Shown: piece by piece, positions 1 to 6,470 of the stretch
Layout: every line of letters begins with the position of its first letter
Position numbering within the stretch: position 1 is the stretch's first letter
NCBI GenBank assembly: GCA_036377055.1
Contig: DASUZD010000133.1
Location: forward strand, 1-10,034
DNA: 10,034 bases
Source: DASUZD01 sp036377055
GTDB lineage: Bacteria > Actinomycetota > Thermoleophilia > Gaiellales > Gaiellaceae
Reading direction: 5' to 3'
Program-made: the position numbers and the translations under genes
Notes under the pieces: generated by a model
The model's input: only the letters and a program-made list of their open reading frames with translations
What the model was told of the DNA's origin: nothing
Databases searched by the model: none

Positions 1-1404
1 CGCGGCCGAGCAGACGTAGACGCCCTCGAGCGGCGTCCGGTACGGGACGAGCCGCTTCGTCGGCCGGAAGAAGAGCTGGCCGAGGTCGGCGGCGCCGCCG
101 TTCACGTCGCCGCCGACGAGGTTCCGGTTCTTCGCCTCGAGAAGCGGCGGCGCGAGCGCGCTCCGCGCGAGGACGAGGTCGCGGAAACCGGGTGCAAATC
201 GCTCCACCTGCGACTCGACCGCATCGGTCATGTCCTCGGCCGATCCGTTCGGGACGTGGCAATACGCCCAGGCCGTGTGCTTTCCGGTCGGTGCGCGCGT
301 GTCGTCGAAGAGCGAGTGCTGCGCGAGGAGGACGAACGGCCGCGCGCTCGTCCGGCCGCTCCAGGCGTCCCATTCGGAGGCGGAGATCTCGTCGAGGGTG
401 CCGCCGACGTGCACTGTGCCTGCCCGCGCGCACACCGGCGCGCGCCACGGGATCGGCCCCCCGAGCGCCCAGTCGAGCTTGAACGCGCCGGGGCCGTGGC
501 GATATGCGCGGAGCGCGCGTTCGTACCGTGGGGGGAAGCGGCCATGGGCCAGGCGGAGGAGCTCGCGCGGGACGACGTCGGCGACGACCACGTCTGCGCG
601 GGGCAGCTCGTCCTGTGGACTCGAAGTGTGGATCTCGCCACCTAGCGCGACGAGCCGCTCGGCAAGCGCGTCCGCGATCGGCTGCGCGCCTCCGCGCGGG
701 AACGGCCAGCCGCGCGCGTGCGCGAGGACGGTGAGCATCAGCCCGAAGCCGGCGCTCGGGCGGCGCTCGAGGGGGAGCATCGAGTGGGCCGCGGCGCCCG
801 CGAAGAGCGCGCGGGCGCGAGCGGTCGTGAACGTGCTCTCGGCGAGCGTGCGGGCGTCGGCGAGCGCTGCGAGGGCGGCGCGCCGGAGCTCGCCGAGGCC
901 GAGCGCGCGAGCCGCGGCCGCGAGCGCCCGCGGCGGAGGCGGGTAGGGGCCGAGGACGATGGGCTCGAGGGCGTCGAAGTTGCGCGCCACCGGCCCGACG
1001 AGCCGGCGGTATGCGCGACCGTCCGCGCCGAGCGCGCGCGAGGTCGCCTCGAGGTCGCGCTCGAGCAGCGCCGCGGTGCCGTCGTCGAACGGGTGCGCGA
1101 CCGCGGCCGGCGGGTCGATCCAGTCGATCGGCAGGTCGAGCCGGCGGAAGAACGGCGACCCGCGCCCCATCGGGTGGATCGCGGAGCAGAGGTCGTGCAC
1201 GAAGCCGGGCAGCGTCAGCGCCTCGCTGCGCGTTCCGCCGCCGAGGGTCGCCTGCGCCTCGTGCACCGTCACGCCCCAGCCGGCCTCGGCGAGCGTGATC
1301 GCCGCCGCTAGCCCGTTCGGCCCGGAGCCGATCACGACCGCGCGACGCGCGCGCCCGGGAAGCTTCCCCCCGGGGGCCTTCGGCCCCTCGCCCCCGCTGT
1401 TCAC
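1..1404 (-). CDS. Phytoene-desaturase-like NAD(P)/FAD-dependent oxidoreductase (COG1233 type), C-terminus cut by window edge
   Basis: The minus strand has an open frame of 468 codons reaching the left edge. Near the N-terminus is a dinucleotide-binding fold, VVIGSGPNGLAAAITLAEAG, with glycines at about 26, 28 and 31 and the ribose-binding Glu of VTVHEAQ at about 49. A GGGTRSE segment follows, as in phytoene desaturase and related flavoproteins. Near the window edge, GGDVNGGAADLGQLFFRP and YRTPLEGVYVCSAA match the conserved FAD-binding C-terminal region of COG1233 proteins, so only a few tens of residues are missing. It probably performs an FAD-dependent desaturation or oxidation. The substrate is unknown, and no carotenoid genes are visible nearby. 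The start is uncertain: GTG at 1404 gives an odd Gly/Pro/Lys/Arg leader of about 20 residues, while an internal GTG would begin just at the Rossmann strand. No clear Shine-Dalgarno supports either. The family call is firm; the precise role is not. Confidence 0.85.
   Translation of the reverse strand, partial: MNSGGEGPKAPGGKLPGRARRAVVIGSGPNGLAAAITLAEAGWGVTVHEAQATLGGGTRSEALTLPGFVHDLCSAIHPMGRGSPFFRRLDLPIDWIDPPAAVAHPFDDGTAALLERDLEATSRALGADGRAYRRLVGPVARNFDALEPIVLGPYPPPPRALAAAARALGLGELRRAALAALADARTLAESTFTTARARALFAGAAAHSMLPLERRPSAGFGLMLTVLAHARGWPFPRGGAQPIADALAERLVALGGEIHTSSPQDELPRADVVVADVVPRELLRLAHGRFPPRYERALRAYRHGPGAFKLDWALGGPIPWRAPVCARAGTVHVGGTLDEISASEWDAWSGRTSARPFVLLAQHSLFDDTRAPTGKHTAWAYCHVPNGSAEDMTDAVESQVERFAPGFRDLVLARSALAPPLLEAKNRNLVGGDVNGGAADLGQLFFRPTKRLVPYRTPLEGVYVCSAA
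1357..1387. repeat. Pair of adjacent GC-rich palindromes near the 5' end of the oxidoreductase gene
   Basis: Two inverted repeats lie almost side by side. GGGAAGCTTCCC (1357-1368) is a perfect 12-bp palindrome. GGGGCC-TTC-GGCCCC (1373-1387) forms a 6-bp GC stem with a three-base loop. With the GTG start at 1404 they lie inside codons for a low-complexity Gly/Pro/Lys leader. With a later start they would be a structured 5' leader. Which of the two applies cannot be decided from the sequence alone. Confidence 0.5.
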
Positions 1405-1460
1405 GCTAGTCGAGGAAGTGTCACGTGTCTGTGCCGGGAGCGCGTCGGAACCGTGACGAT

Positions 1461-1477
1461 CGCCGCACCGCGCGGCG
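1461..1477 (-). terminator. GC hairpin after the DUF1707 gene, possible terminator
   Basis: CGCCGC-ACCGC-GCGGCG forms a 6-bp all-GC stem beginning 11 nt beyond the DUF1707 stop codon on the minus strand. No T-run follows, so it is not a classic intrinsic terminator, although high-GC actinobacterial hairpins often lack one. The other bases of the 83-nt gap (1405-1487) hold a CACGTG palindrome around 1422-1427 and nothing else I can interpret. Confidence 0.3.
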
Positions 1478-1487
1478 GATCAACGGG

Positions 1488-1904
1488 TCACGCACGCCGG
1501 GCCGGAAGCCGCCGCGGCGGAAGCCGGAGCCGCCTTCGGCCCGCGAGCCAGAGCAGCGCCGTGAACAAGAGCCACGCGCAGGAGAGCACGATCAAGCCGA
1601 TCCCGCCGGATCCGAATGCCAGCGCGAGGCCCAGCGCGCCGAGCAGCACCACGCTCCCGACGACCCAGACGATCGCCAGCACGGCGAGGTACGCCGCCAC
1701 GCCGGCCGCCTCCCGCCCGCGCTCGAGCGCCTCGCCGACGCGCGGCAGCCCGCGCATGGCCGCCCGCAGCTCGCCCGTCGTCCGCGCCCGCAGCGCACGC
1801 TCGGCACGCTCCGCGAACTCCTCGACCTCGAGCCGCCCTGCCTGGTAGTGACGGCGGAGCGCCGCGACTGCACGATCCCGCTGGCTGTCCGCCGCGAGCG
1901 CCAC
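1488..1904 (-). CDS. DUF1707 domain membrane protein
   Basis: This 138-residue protein has an N-terminal DUF1707 (SHOCT-like) helical module at about residues 5-53. Its marks are SQRDRAVAALRRHYQAGRLEVEEF and then RARTTGELRAAMRGLP, shown here in pieces of the family pattern 'R..AV..L...Y..GRL...EF..R...A..ART..EL..L..DLP'. Two hydrophobic helices follow at about 68-98 and 101-121, then a very basic tail (GRRRLRLPPRRLPARRA). DUF1707 is common at the N-terminus of small actinobacterial membrane proteins, and its function is not established. The GTG start lies 2 nt after the stop of the acyl-CoA dehydrogenase gene and has no strong Shine-Dalgarno, so translation is probably coupled and the two are co-transcribed. 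A longer reading of the same frame upstream is only a shadow of the dehydrogenase gene. Confidence 0.85.
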   Translation of the reverse strand: MALAADSQRDRAVAALRRHYQAGRLEVEEFAERAERALRARTTGELRAAMRGLPRVGEALERGREAAGVAAYLAVLAIVWVVGSVVLLGALGLALAFGSGGIGLIVLSCAWLLFTALLWLAGRRRLRLPPRRLPARRA

Positions 1905-1906
1905 CC

Positions 1907-3088
1907 CTACGCCACGCCCTCGAGCAGGAATGCACGCGACTCCCGCACCATCTCCCGCGCGATCACGAGCCTCTGGATCTGGTTCGTGCCCTCGTAGATC
2001 TGCGTGATCTTCGCGTCGCGCATCATCCGCTCGACCGGGTACTCCTGGATGTAGCCGTAGCCGCCGAGCACCTGCACAGCGTCGGTCGTGACCTCCATCG
2101 CCACGTCCGTGCAATAGAGCTTCGCCATCGCGGAGATCTTCGTCAGCTCCGGCCCGTCGACGCCCTCGTCGATCATCTGCCCGCACTTGTAGAGGAGCCC
2201 GCGCGCCGCCTCGCACTTCGTCTCCATGTCCGCGAGCGTCGCCGCCACGAGCTGGTGCTCCGCGATCGGCTTCCCCATCGTCTCGCGGGACTTCGCGTAT
2301 TCGAGCGCGTAGTCGGTCGCACCCTGCGCGAGGCCGAGCCCCTGCGCGCCGATCCCCGGCCGCGACCGGTCGAGCACGCGCATCGCCACGCGGAACCCCT
2401 CCCCCTCCTCGCCGAGCAGGTTTGCCGCCGGCACGCGGCAGTCGTTGAAGAAGACCTCGCCGGTCGTCGAGCCTTTGATCCCCATCTTGGGCTCGATCCG
2501 TCCCACCTCGAACCCCGGCGCGTCCGCCTCGACCACGAACGCCGAGATCCCCGAGTGGCCGGCCGCGGGGTCGGTCTTCGCGAACACGGTGTAGACCTGC
2601 GCAACGCCCGCGTTCGTGATGAAACGCTTCGAGCCGTTGAGGACGTACTCGCCGCCGTCGCGCCGCGCCTCGGTGCGCATCGCCGCCGAGTCCGAGCCCG
2701 AGCCCGGCTCCGTCAGCGCGTAGGCCGGAAGCCACTCGCCGCTCGCGAGCCGCGGCAGGAAGCGCTGCTTCTGCTCGTCCGTCCCGGCGAGCTTGATCGC
2801 GAGCGAGCCGAGCTCCTGGACGGCGATGATCAGCCCGCTCGTCGCGCAGACCTTCGAGACCTCCTCGATCGCGACGAGCGCCATCAGCGCGCTCGCGCCG
2901 AGCCCGCCGTACTCCTCGTCGTAGAGGATCCCGAAGAGCTCGTGCTCGCGGAAGAGCTCGACGACGTCCCACGGGAACTCCGCCGACTTGTCGATCTCGG
3001 CCGCGCGCGGCGCGATCCGCTCGCGCGAGAGGGTGCGCACGAGCTCGCGGATTTCGCGCTGCTCGTCGCTGAGCGGATCGACTGCCAC
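1907..3088 (-). CDS. Acyl-CoA dehydrogenase (short-chain/butyryl-CoA type)
   Basis: This 393-residue flavoenzyme has the usual family length. It introduces the alpha-beta double bond into acyl-CoA with FAD as cofactor and passes electrons to electron-transfer flavoprotein. The signature YALTEPGSGSD is at 123-133, preceded by a helical N-terminal domain starting PLSDEQREIRELVRTL. The C-terminal helical domain carries VLGGYGYIQEYPVERMMRD at about 340-358 and the catalytic base in IYEGTNQIQ, Glu about 366. That Glu position is the one found in short- and medium-chain enzymes. GTG at 3088 was chosen because a TACAAT box ends 6 nt upstream and the protein then begins directly with the conserved first helix. 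The same frame extends upstream, but that stretch is antisense or shadow sequence. The gene lies 20 nt after the small membrane protein gene and 2 nt before the DUF1707 gene, consistent with an operon plus an internal promoter. The chain length of the substrate cannot be read from sequence. Confidence 0.95.
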   Translation of the reverse strand: MAVDPLSDEQREIRELVRTLSRERIAPRAAEIDKSAEFPWDVVELFREHELFGILYDEEYGGLGASALMALVAIEEVSKVCATSGLIIAVQELGSLAIKLAGTDEQKQRFLPRLASGEWLPAYALTEPGSGSDSAAMRTEARRDGGEYVLNGSKRFITNAGVAQVYTVFAKTDPAAGHSGISAFVVEADAPGFEVGRIEPKMGIKGSTTGEVFFNDCRVPAANLLGEEGEGFRVAMRVLDRSRPGIGAQGLGLAQGATDYALEYAKSRETMGKPIAEHQLVAATLADMETKCEAARGLLYKCGQMIDEGVDGPELTKISAMAKLYCTDVAMEVTTDAVQVLGGYGYIQEYPVERMMRDAKITQIYEGTNQIQRLVIAREMVRESRAFLLEGVA

Positions 3089-3094
3089 GCCGCG

Positions 3095-3100
3095 ATTGTA
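3095..3100 (-). promoter_or_regulatory. Putative -10 box (TACAAT) for the acyl-CoA dehydrogenase gene, leaderless
   Basis: TACAAT on the minus strand ends 6 nt before the GTG start, the spacing expected when transcription begins at the start codon itself. A TCGACC with a 16-nt spacer is a weak -35 candidate. The box sits in the 20-nt gap after the membrane protein gene. Confidence 0.55.
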
Positions 3101-3108
3101 GGCGGGGA

Positions 3109-3486
3109 CTAGAAGCGGTCGAGATCGCGAGTGTCCGGCGACCAGGCGCGGCAGAACACGTAGATCCCGCCGACGAGGCCGGTGAGCCCGATCGAGGGCC
3201 AGAACCATGAGCCGAGCTGGTTCGGCGTCGCAAGCGCGACGAGCAGGAGCGGAAAGAACGCCAGCACCGCGAAGGCGAGACCCGCGACGACGCAGTCGCC
3301 GGCGAGCCGGAGCGGGTCGGGGCGATACGGGAGCAGGAAATCCGCCGAGGAGACCTTCGGGAACGGATGCAGCGGGTGCGTCAGGAAGCGGATCGTCGCG
3401 CGGCCCCAGGTCTTCGCCTCCTCGCCTGCCCGCGCAAGCGCTTCGGTACGCGAGTCGTGCTCGTACCGCGGGCGCTCGTCGTCCAC
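3109..3486 (-). CDS. Small membrane protein of unknown function, two transmembrane helices
   Basis: From GTG 3486 the protein has 125 residues. The N-terminal half is cytosol-like and charged (VDDERPRYEHDSRTEALARAGEEAKTWG shown by its first residues and key acids), followed by HPLHPFPKV. Two hydrophobic segments occur at about 62-87 and 92-113, and the tail is acidic (SPDTRDLDRF). I recognise no domain family. An upstream in-frame GTG at 3513 would add nine residues (start VFDSPTIPN). I prefer 3486 because a TACAAT box ends 7 nt before it, and that box would lie inside the longer gene. The gene heads the minus-strand set containing the acyl-CoA dehydrogenase, but no functional link can be inferred from that alone. 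A coupling or accessory role at the membrane is only a guess. Confidence 0.75.
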   Translation of the reverse strand: MDDERPRYEHDSRTEALARAGEEAKTWGRATIRFLTHPLHPFPKVSSADFLLPYRPDPLRLAGDCVVAGLAFAVLAFFPLLLVALATPNQLGSWFWPSIGLTGLVGGIYVFCRAWSPDTRDLDRF

Positions 3487-3493
3487 GTTCGGA

Positions 3494-3499
3494 ATTGTA
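3494..3499 (-). promoter_or_regulatory. Putative -10 box (TACAAT) for the small membrane protein gene
   Basis: TACAAT on the minus strand ends 7 nt before GTG 3486, again at leaderless spacing. The best -35 candidate is TCGAAA, four of six matches to TTGACA, with an 18-nt spacer (3518-3523). Confidence 0.55.
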
Positions 3500-3528
3500 G
3501 GGCTGTCAAACACCGCGTTTCGAGCGTC

Positions 3529-3534
3529 TAAAGT
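3529..3534 (+). promoter_or_regulatory. Putative -10 box (TAAAGT) for the secreted protein gene at 3544
   Basis: TAAAGT ends 9 nt before ATG 3544 and 3 nt before an in-frame GTG at 3538. Transcription starting 6-8 nt downstream would leave only a base or two before the ATG. No convincing -35 is seen. This promoter and the one on the other strand lie within one polymerase footprint of each other. Confidence 0.45.
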
Positions 3535-3543
3535 GGCGTGGGG

Positions 3544-4284
3544 ATGCGGTGGCGACGTCTGGCTCTCGGCGTAGTGCCGCTGCTCGCGGCGCTCGGTCTC
3601 GCGGCGGCGTCCTCAGGGGCCAACGGGACGGCCGCGGCGACGCAGGTGCAGATCACGTTCACCGGCGCAGGCGGCGGACGCTATCTCGACGTGACCCGCT
3701 GGCTCCGCGACGACACGCGCGACTGCTACGCCCGCCGCACCGCCGACGAGACCGTCTTCGTCTCCTGGAGCCTCGGCTGGAGGGGATCCGTCGTCCGCAC
3801 CTCGCGCGGGTACGCGCTCCGCGCGCTGGCGCCGTCCCGCCGCGCGGTGAAGGGGTCGATCAAGGGCGTGACCGTCCGCGACGGCTGCGACGTGGCCGAT
3901 CCGGACGTCGACCAGAGCTGGATCGGCTCCGACAAGTGCGTCGGCGCTTTGCCGGTCAAGAGCCATGGCGGAGCGGTCGTCGTCGGCGGCGTGCTCGCGC
4001 TCCGCGGCCCCGTCTACGGCAGCCCGCCGAAGCCCTGCGAGCTCTCCGTCCGGAACGACCAGCTCGCCGCGCACGTCGCGCTGCCGGCGCGCCTGCTCGC
4101 CCGCCTCGCGGCCGGCAAGGCCGTTTCCGTGCCCGTCGGCACGGCGAATCCGGGACCGGGCGACAACTACCTCGCGAGGCGCCTCTGCTCGGCGTTCCCG
4201 CACATCTACGACGGCGTGGTCTACCTCTACGACTGCGACGACACGCTCGCGTGGAAGGGGACGGTCACCCTGAGGCCGTCCTGA
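3544..4284 (+). CDS. Secreted protein of unknown function, six cysteines
   Basis: The protein has 246 residues and an obvious signal peptide: a basic start MRWRR, a hydrophobic core LALGVVPLLAALGLAAA, and small residues SSGANG where signal peptidase would cut. The mature part has six cysteines, in RDCYARR, RDGCDVAD, SDKCVGAL, PKPCELS, RRLCSAF and LYDCDDT, an even number that would suit three disulfides outside the cell. I recognise no enzyme motif or known domain. ATG 3544 is preferred over GTG 3538 because of the -10 box spacing, and the two differ by only two residues. The gene overlaps the following lipoprotein gene at its stop codon, so the two are probably made together and may act together at the cell surface. 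That partnership is an inference from arrangement only. Confidence 0.8.
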   Translation: MRWRRLALGVVPLLAALGLAAASSGANGTAAATQVQITFTGAGGGRYLDVTRWLRDDTRDCYARRTADETVFVSWSLGWRGSVVRTSRGYALRALAPSRRAVKGSIKGVTVRDGCDVADPDVDQSWIGSDKCVGALPVKSHGGAVVVGGVLALRGPVYGSPPKPCELSVRNDQLAAHVALPARLLARLAAGKAVSVPVGTANPGPGDNYLARRLCSAFPHIYDGVVYLYDCDDTLAWKGTVTLRPS

Positions 4285-4661
4285 CGCGGCTGGCGGCGGC
4301 CGGGCTCCTGCTCGTGCTCGCCGGCTGCGGAGGTGGAGCGAAGGGCCTCGCCGCGAGCTGCGACCGGCAGCGGGCAGCCCTGGACAAGGTCACGCCGGTC
4401 CGCAACCTCACTGACGCGCAGGAGGCGATCCGAGAGGTGATCGCGATCGAGCGGGCCGCGGTGGATGACCTGCGCGCGGCGAAGGCAGATCCACGGATCG
4501 TCGCGGCCTACGAGCGAGCGGTCGCCGACGCGCGGCGCCTCCAGCTGTCACTCGGAACGGCCGACCCGACGCAGACGATGTCGGCGCTCCGGATGGGCCC
4601 GTCGGCGGGCCGACGCACGGTCGAGCGCGCCCGCCTCCTCGTACAGAGAGCCTGCGACTAG
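4281..4661 (+). CDS. Small lipoprotein of unknown function, probable CTG start
   Basis: Read from CTG 4281, the 126-residue product begins (M)TRLAAAGLLLVLAGCGGG, a textbook lipoprotein signal: a short basic n-region, a hydrophobic core, and the lipobox LAGC with the lipidated Cys at residue 16. The mature part is helical and charged (about 25-95, for example DAQEAIREVIAIERAAVDDLRAAKAD), with further cysteines at 27 and 125 that could pair. The CTG overlaps the upstream stop as CTGA, and a GAGG motif lies 5 nt before it, so translational coupling is likely. An in-frame GTG at 4251 would give an acidic extension VEGDGHPEAV before the signal and lacks a Shine-Dalgarno, so I reject it. Annotation tools may still choose it, because CTG starts are rare. 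No domain family is recognised. Confidence 0.75.
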   Translation: MTRLAAAGLLLVLAGCGGGAKGLAASCDRQRAALDKVTPVRNLTDAQEAIREVIAIERAAVDDLRAAKADPRIVAAYERAVADARRLQLSLGTADPTQTMSALRMGPSAGRRTVERARLLVQRACD

Positions 4662-5482
4662 GAGCCTGTCCCGCAGTGCCGGAGGCGGTTCAAGCACTGC
4701 GCGACGAGCCGGGCCAGCGCCTTCTGGTCCCACGCGTTGACGAAGTCCGCGTGGACCGAGTAGATCGACCCTGACGAGACGGTCGCCGCCGGCCCGTCGG
4801 TCGTCGGATACCGGTAGACGATGCTGAGCGCAGGCACCGCGACCGGGTGCGAGCGCGGGCAGCGGCCGGCGACCGAGTACGCCATGTGGCTCTTGTGGTC
4901 GAGGGAGTCGAGCGACTTGCCGTTCCAGCAGTCGGGGAAGTTGACGCGGAGGCGGAGGCTGGAGCCGTCCGGGCACGCCGGCGGGTCGGAAGAGCGCGGC
5001 ACGTTCTCGAGGTCGCCGCAGTCCCAGTTCGTGACAAGCAGGCTCTGCGGCCGCCGCGCGAGCCGGTTCCCGGCGATCATCTCGAGCCCGGCCGGGAACG
5101 GCCGAAGGCGCTTCTGCGTGTTCCGCTGGTAGTAGATCGTGGCGCCGGCCGGCGGGGTCGGCTTGCCGTCGACGGAGACCGTCGGCATCCAGTACGCCGC
5201 GGTGTCACCCGGTCGCTTGCAGGTCGTCTTCCCTGCGGCGCGCAGCGAGGCCGGCGTCGAGCTCGCGTCGGTCGAGGTGTTCCCGACGAAGCTGTGGTCG
5301 TGCGAAACGCCCGGCTGGCCCGGGTACACGATCGGATCATCGGCGCCGCGGTGGCTGAACCCGCAGAGGCTGATGAAGTTGACGCCCCGGAGGTTGGCGC
5401 CCGGCGCGGCCCCGCCGAGCCCCACGACCGCCAGCGAGATGCCGAGCGCGACGGCAACCACAGCTCCCGACCGGATTCCCAC
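4658..5482 (-). CDS. DUF1996 domain exported protein
   Basis: This 274-residue protein starts with a hydrophobic signal segment (SGAVVAVALGISLAVVGLGG, about 5-24). A nearly complete DUF1996 domain follows: FISLCGFSHRGADDPIVYPG at 37-56, SHDHSFVGNTSTDA at 60-73, CKRPGDTAAYWMPT at 88-101, NFPDCWNGKSLDS at 181-193, DHKSHMAY at 195-202 and CPRSHPV at 208-214. The domain is known from fungal secreted or wall proteins and from actinobacterial exported proteins, and its biochemical function is not established. The conserved His and Asp residues could bind metal or act in catalysis. Eight cysteines suit an extracellular protein. GTG 5482 is chosen for the signal peptide and a TATCCT box 9 nt upstream. 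The TAG stop uses the same CTAG as the stop of the convergent lipoprotein gene. Confidence 0.9.
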   Translation of the reverse strand: MGIRSGAVVAVALGISLAVVGLGGAAPGANLRGVNFISLCGFSHRGADDPIVYPGQPGVSHDHSFVGNTSTDASSTPASLRAAGKTTCKRPGDTAAYWMPTVSVDGKPTPPAGATIYYQRNTQKRLRPFPAGLEMIAGNRLARRPQSLLVTNWDCGDLENVPRSSDPPACPDGSSLRLRVNFPDCWNGKSLDSLDHKSHMAYSVAGRCPRSHPVAVPALSIVYRYPTTDGPAATVSSGSIYSVHADFVNAWDQKALARLVAQCLNRLRHCGTGS

Positions 5483-5491
5483 CGCCGCCCG

Positions 5492-5497
5492 AGGATA
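5492..5497 (-). promoter_or_regulatory. Putative -10 box (TATCCT) for the DUF1996 gene
   Basis: TATCCT on the minus strand ends 9 nt before GTG 5482, so the mRNA would have almost no leader. No good -35 is visible, and the spacing is at the long end of the leaderless range. Confidence 0.4.
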
Positions 5498-5541
5498 CCG
5501 GCGCCCGTGCCTCCGTCTGGCCGTGTGCCGGGCCGAAAGGC

Positions 5542-5643
5542 GCTTGTGGCTCAGAGCCACAAACCGATCGGTCGAACCCGCGCCACGGCCTGGTTCCAGC
5601 GGTGCGGCCCAGCCAAGTTGAGTTAGTGGCTCTGAGCCACTAA
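5542..5643 (+). repeat. Palindrome-bounded intergenic repeat, copy A
   Basis: This fills most of the 161-nt gap between the DUF1996 start and the protease stop. Its left end is the palindrome TTGTGGCTCAGAGCCACAA (5544-5562, 9-bp arms). Its right end is a palindrome with core GTGGCTCTGAGCCAC (5626-5640), extended by TTA/TAA to 10-bp arms (5623-5643). Between them, CAGCGGT (5597-5603) and CCAGCCAA (5609-5616) recur with the same spacing in copy B at 8058-8182. The right palindrome abuts the protease stop codon, so as RNA it could form a hairpin just after that gene. It is not followed by a T-run. Possible natures are a small non-autonomous mobile repeat, a bidirectional terminator, or a protein-binding site. 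I do not recognise a described family. Confidence 0.75.
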
Positions 5644-6438
5644 TTACGGGCTCCAGCCCCAGCTGCGGAGGAAGTCCTGCGCCTCGGCCGTGTCCATTCG
5701 GTAGTCGACGTTCGTGGAGGAGCACGCTAGGTCGCCGCGGATCGTCGTTGCGGCGATCACGTTCGAGCCTGCGAAGAAGACCGGCCCGCCGGAGTCGCCG
5801 AAGCACGTGCCGCCGGCGCCGAGGGAGTTGTTCTGCGTGAGTCGCAGCCACGACTTGTTCAGCGAGTTGAAGAACGACGTCGCGACCCAGCGGAAGCCGT
5901 CGAAGGGGAAGGTCGGCGAGCCGCCTCCCTGCGTGTGCTGGCGCGTCTGGTCGCCGTAGCCGACGACCGTGAAGGGCGTCGACTGGTTCAGCGTCCCGTC
6001 GGATTTCATCCGGTCGAGGAGGCCGATCGGCGGCAGCGTCGCGAGCGGCGCGTGCACCGGTCTGTCGAGGACGATCACCGCGATGTCGTGGGGATTCGAG
6101 CCAGGTCCGGGAAAGAGCGGGCTCTGGTGCATGACTCCGTGGACGTACGGACCCTTGGAGCTGTCGGTCGAGAACGTGACCCAGACGTCGGTGATGCCGA
6201 GGTCGTTCACCAGGAAGTCCGTGCAATGCGCGGCCGTCAGGAAGAGCCTCGGCTCGATCAGCGTCCCGGTGCAGAGTTCCTGGAGTGTGTTCGGCGTCTG
6301 CGGGACCCAAAACGCCATCATCGCGCCCACGTTCGGGTGCGCGTTCCCGTCCCGCTGGCCCCACGTGATCGGGCGTGCCGCGGAGGCAAACGAGAGCGCG
6401 AGCGCAGTGGCCGCAGCGACAGCGAGCAGCTTCCTCAA
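5644..6438 (-). CDS. Secreted trypsin-like serine protease (peptidase family S1)
   Basis: The 264-residue protein starts (M)RKLLAVAAATALALSFASA, a signal peptide ending near residue 21. The chymotrypsin fold is shown by the triad: His71 in FLTAAHC, Asp118 in HDIAVIVLD, and Ser216 in TCFGDSGGPV. Cysteines sit where the family has disulfides (C56 with C72 and C212 with C239). The length fits a lone S1 domain with a short N-terminal segment. It should cut proteins outside the cell. No Asp is evident at the usual trypsin specificity position by eye, so the cleavage preference is open. TTG 6438 was selected because it opens the signal peptide and lies 8 nt after a TACCAT box. An ATG at 6448 is in another frame, and the long upstream extension of this frame is antisense to the amidohydrolase gene. 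The gene runs toward the DUF1996 gene but has the repeat between them. Confidence 0.9.
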   Translation of the reverse strand: MRKLLAVAAATALALSFASAARPITWGQRDGNAHPNVGAMMAFWVPQTPNTLQELCTGTLIEPRLFLTAAHCTDFLVNDLGITDVWVTFSTDSSKGPYVHGVMHQSPLFPGPGSNPHDIAVIVLDRPVHAPLATLPPIGLLDRMKSDGTLNQSTPFTVVGYGDQTRQHTQGGGSPTFPFDGFRWVATSFFNSLNKSWLRLTQNNSLGAGGTCFGDSGGPVFFAGSNVIAATTIRGDLACSSTNVDYRMDTAEAQDFLRSWGWSP

Positions 6439-6446
6439 GGTCGACC

Positions 6447-6452
6447 ATGGTA
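6447..6452 (-). promoter_or_regulatory. Putative -10 box (TACCAT) for the protease gene
   Basis: TACCAT on the minus strand ends 8 nt before the TTG start. Its expected -35 position (about 6470-6475) falls on the -10 box of the divergent amidohydrolase gene, so the two promoters overlap. Confidence 0.45.
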
Positions 6453-6470
6453 CAGGTCTCGATATCTCTC

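Noticed and set aside
228..1456. Several plus- and minus-strand frames of 95-238 codons inside 1-1456
   Set aside because: All are shadows of the FAD oxidoreductase, which shows clear Rossmann and C-terminal FAD motifs in its own frame.
1616..3112. 498-codon open frame on the plus strand
   Set aside because: It is exactly antisense to the acyl-CoA dehydrogenase and DUF1707 genes and has an Arg/Leu/Asp-rich composition without domains; long antisense frames are expected at this GC content.
1488..3233. 581-codon frame ending in the DUF1707 protein
   Set aside because: Upstream of GTG 1904 it is a frameshifted shadow of the acyl-CoA dehydrogenase and contains no recognisable protein.
4881..4894. 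TGTGGCTCTTGTGG resembling half of the intergenic palindrome
   Set aside because: It lies inside the conserved DHKSHMAY coding segment of DUF1996 and lacks the second arm.
4658..6448. 596-codon reading that would fuse DUF1996 to a long N-terminal extension from ATG 6448
   Set aside because: The extension is out of frame over the protease gene and crosses the intergenic repeat. Only the part from 5482 has a signal peptide and domain.
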